NCBI GenBank assembly: GCA_028065135.1
Contig: JAPTWR010000096.1
Span: forward strand, 1-36,081
From: Acidithiobacillus sp.
GTDB lineage: Bacteria > Pseudomonadota > Gammaproteobacteria > Acidithiobacillales > Acidithiobacillaceae
DNA: 36,081 bases
Direction: 5' to 3'
Within the stretch, counting starts at the first letter, position 1; each line of letters opens with the position of its first letter. The notes beneath the pieces were generated by a model that worked only from the letters and a program-made list of their open reading frames with translations, searched no databases and was not told where the DNA came from. Below, in pieces: positions 35,182-36,081 of this stretch. The translations under genes were made by a program, and so were the position numbers.

Positions 35182-35874
35182 TTAGGCAAGTACATCGTTT
35201 TCAGTCCCGCTTATAGCCGTTTCTTCGTTCGAATCCAGGGACCAGTTGGGCAGCATGCGCTGGCAAGCGCGCGCAAAGGCGCCCACGCGGCGACCGGTAT
35301 AAAACCAGTGGCAGCAGCGTCGTATTTCTTCCACATTGCTCATGCGTCGGCCTTTGAATTCTCGGCCTGGATAGATCAGATATTCTTCGGGGAGAATGAG
35401 TAAGCGTGAAGTGATGCTCTGGTATAGCTGGGTGACGTGGGTATCCCGTGGCGCGCAGACGCCTACACCACCGGCGAGCAGTGTTTCACCCGTGAAGAGG
35501 CGATCCCGCCACTGATAGGTCACTGCACAGGGGCTTTGCCCAGGCGTATGGATAACTTTTACGGTTTCCTCACCCAAATACAGGATGTCACCATGCCTGG
35601 CCCGCAAGTCGGAATGGACACCGGGTGCCCGCTCATGCAGAACCACGCGCCCATCGGTAACGGCTTTTAAGGCCAACGCGGCGTGATCATGGTCCAGATG
35701 GATGCAGGTTACCAAAATGTACTGAAGCGATAGATCTAGGCCTGCTATCGTTTCCAGCATGCTATCAACGGTGGCGAGCATGGGATCGACCACAGCCGCT
35801 ATGCGTGTTGCCGGGTCAGCGAAGAGGTAGCTCAGCCTTTTGGTTTTTGGGTCAAAAAATTGTCGGAAGATCAT
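35182..35874 (-). CDS. ETHE1/persulfide-dioxygenase-like metallo-beta-lactamase protein lacking metal ligands
   Basis: The fold and spacing are those of ETHE1-type persulfide dioxygenases, starting MIFRQFFDPKTKRLSYLFAD. ETHE1 binds one iron through the first His of HxHxDH, a His in TPGH and an Asp in GDTLL. Here these positions are C57 (in TCIHLDH), Q113 (in TPGQSPC) and E130 (in TGETLL). The later YPGH histidine is R171. The rest of the frame is intact and long (230 residues), so it is not an obvious pseudogene. The start is uncertain: the ATG at 35874 fits the family but ATGs at 35895 and 35922 are in frame. Normal iron-dependent sulfur chemistry is unlikely. It could be a binding or regulatory protein. 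Confidence 0.8.
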   Translation of the reverse strand: MIFRQFFDPKTKRLSYLFADPATRIAAVVDPMLATVDSMLETIAGLDLSLQYILVTCIHLDHDHAALALKAVTDGRVVLHERAPGVHSDLRARHGDILYLGEETVKVIHTPGQSPCAVTYQWRDRLFTGETLLAGGVGVCAPRDTHVTQLYQSITSRLLILPEEYLIYPGREFKGRRMSNVEEIRRCCHWFYTGRRVGAFARACQRMLPNWSLDSNEETAISGTENDVLA

Positions 35875-36081
35875 GATCCCCTGCCGTGAATTCATTCTTG
35901 AGAGTGGTGGCGTCGTCACCATCTCCGAAGGGTTGAAAGGACGCCCTACGTTGGGTTAACAGAAAATTTGATGGAAGTATAAGCTTTATCTTGAGGATAG
36001 GGAACTTGCTGGAAGCTGGGGCCGCTTGTCTTGGTATCCCGATCATCAGACCCTGTCTGGCAGAGGTGGGGTGAAGTCGCC
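35875..36081. other. Right-edge non-coding sequence
   Basis: The last ~200 bases hold the upstream region of the ETHE1-like gene. The minus-strand frame at 35852-36046 has no ribosome site or recognisable similarity. Nothing else can be supported. Confidence 0.3.

Noticed and set aside
1..36081. CRISPR array or intact insertion sequence
   Set aside because: No regularly spaced direct repeats, no transposase frame and no terminal inverted repeats with target duplications were found by eye.

Overview
The window looks like chromosomal DNA of an acidophilic gammaproteobacterium-like chemolithotroph of the genus Acidithiobacillus, most likely an iron-oxidising member (A. ferrooxidans/ferrivorans type). 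The strongest reason is the gene order cycA-sdrA-petA-petB-petC at 33.9-29.6 kb. This is the order of the petI operon, whose bc1 complex is known in iron-oxidising Acidithiobacillus to push electrons uphill from Fe(II)-derived cytochrome c to quinone and NAD. The species is inferred, because no rRNA is present.

Layout. (1) 1-3.2 kb: tRNA-Arg(CCG), then hcp-hcr (hybrid cluster protein and its NADH reductase) behind a perfect FNR/DNR-type palindrome. (2) 3.2-5.3 kb, opposite strand: a 7Fe ferredoxin fused to a YeaR/DUF1971 cupin, a small coupled ORF, nth, and a His/Asp-rich protein of unknown function. (3) 5.3-8.2 kb, minus: glgA followed by a beta-CASP metallo-beta-lactamase RNase-like gene. 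(4) 8.4-10.4 kb: a lone KdtA-like catalytic half-protein and a helical protein with internal repeats, converging on a bidirectional terminator. (5) 10.6-15.5 kb, plus: DUF1841, oligoendopeptidase F, fumC, DAHP synthase. (6) metG (minus), then rpmB-rpmG. (7) 18.1-25.9 kb: a CIRCE-controlled heat-shock operon, hrcA-grpE-dnaK-dnaJ, running on without a clear break into dapB, a small ABM-domain protein, an Mrp/ApbC Fe-S carrier and dcd. (8) 25.9-28.6 kb, minus: Old Yellow Enzyme-type oxidoreductase and an amino-acid permease that abuts a decayed type I restriction hsdR fragment. (9) 29.0-35.9 kb: the petI operon in visibly more A/T-rich DNA, flanked by two small membrane proteins and an ETHE1/persulfide-dioxygenase-like protein that has lost its metal ligands.

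How it fits together. Most of the window is core housekeeping (tRNA, ribosomal proteins, chaperones, DNA repair, amino-acid and nucleotide metabolism). The distinctive parts are the probable NO-detoxification module at the left end and the iron-energy operon at the right end. In the second, several proteins carry unusual substitutions at functional positions: PPWY instead of PEWY in cytochrome b, two Gly-to-Cys changes around the Rieske cluster, Asp in place of the catalytic Ser in the SDR, and loss of the ligands in the ETHE1-like protein. No CRISPR array or intact insertion sequence was seen.
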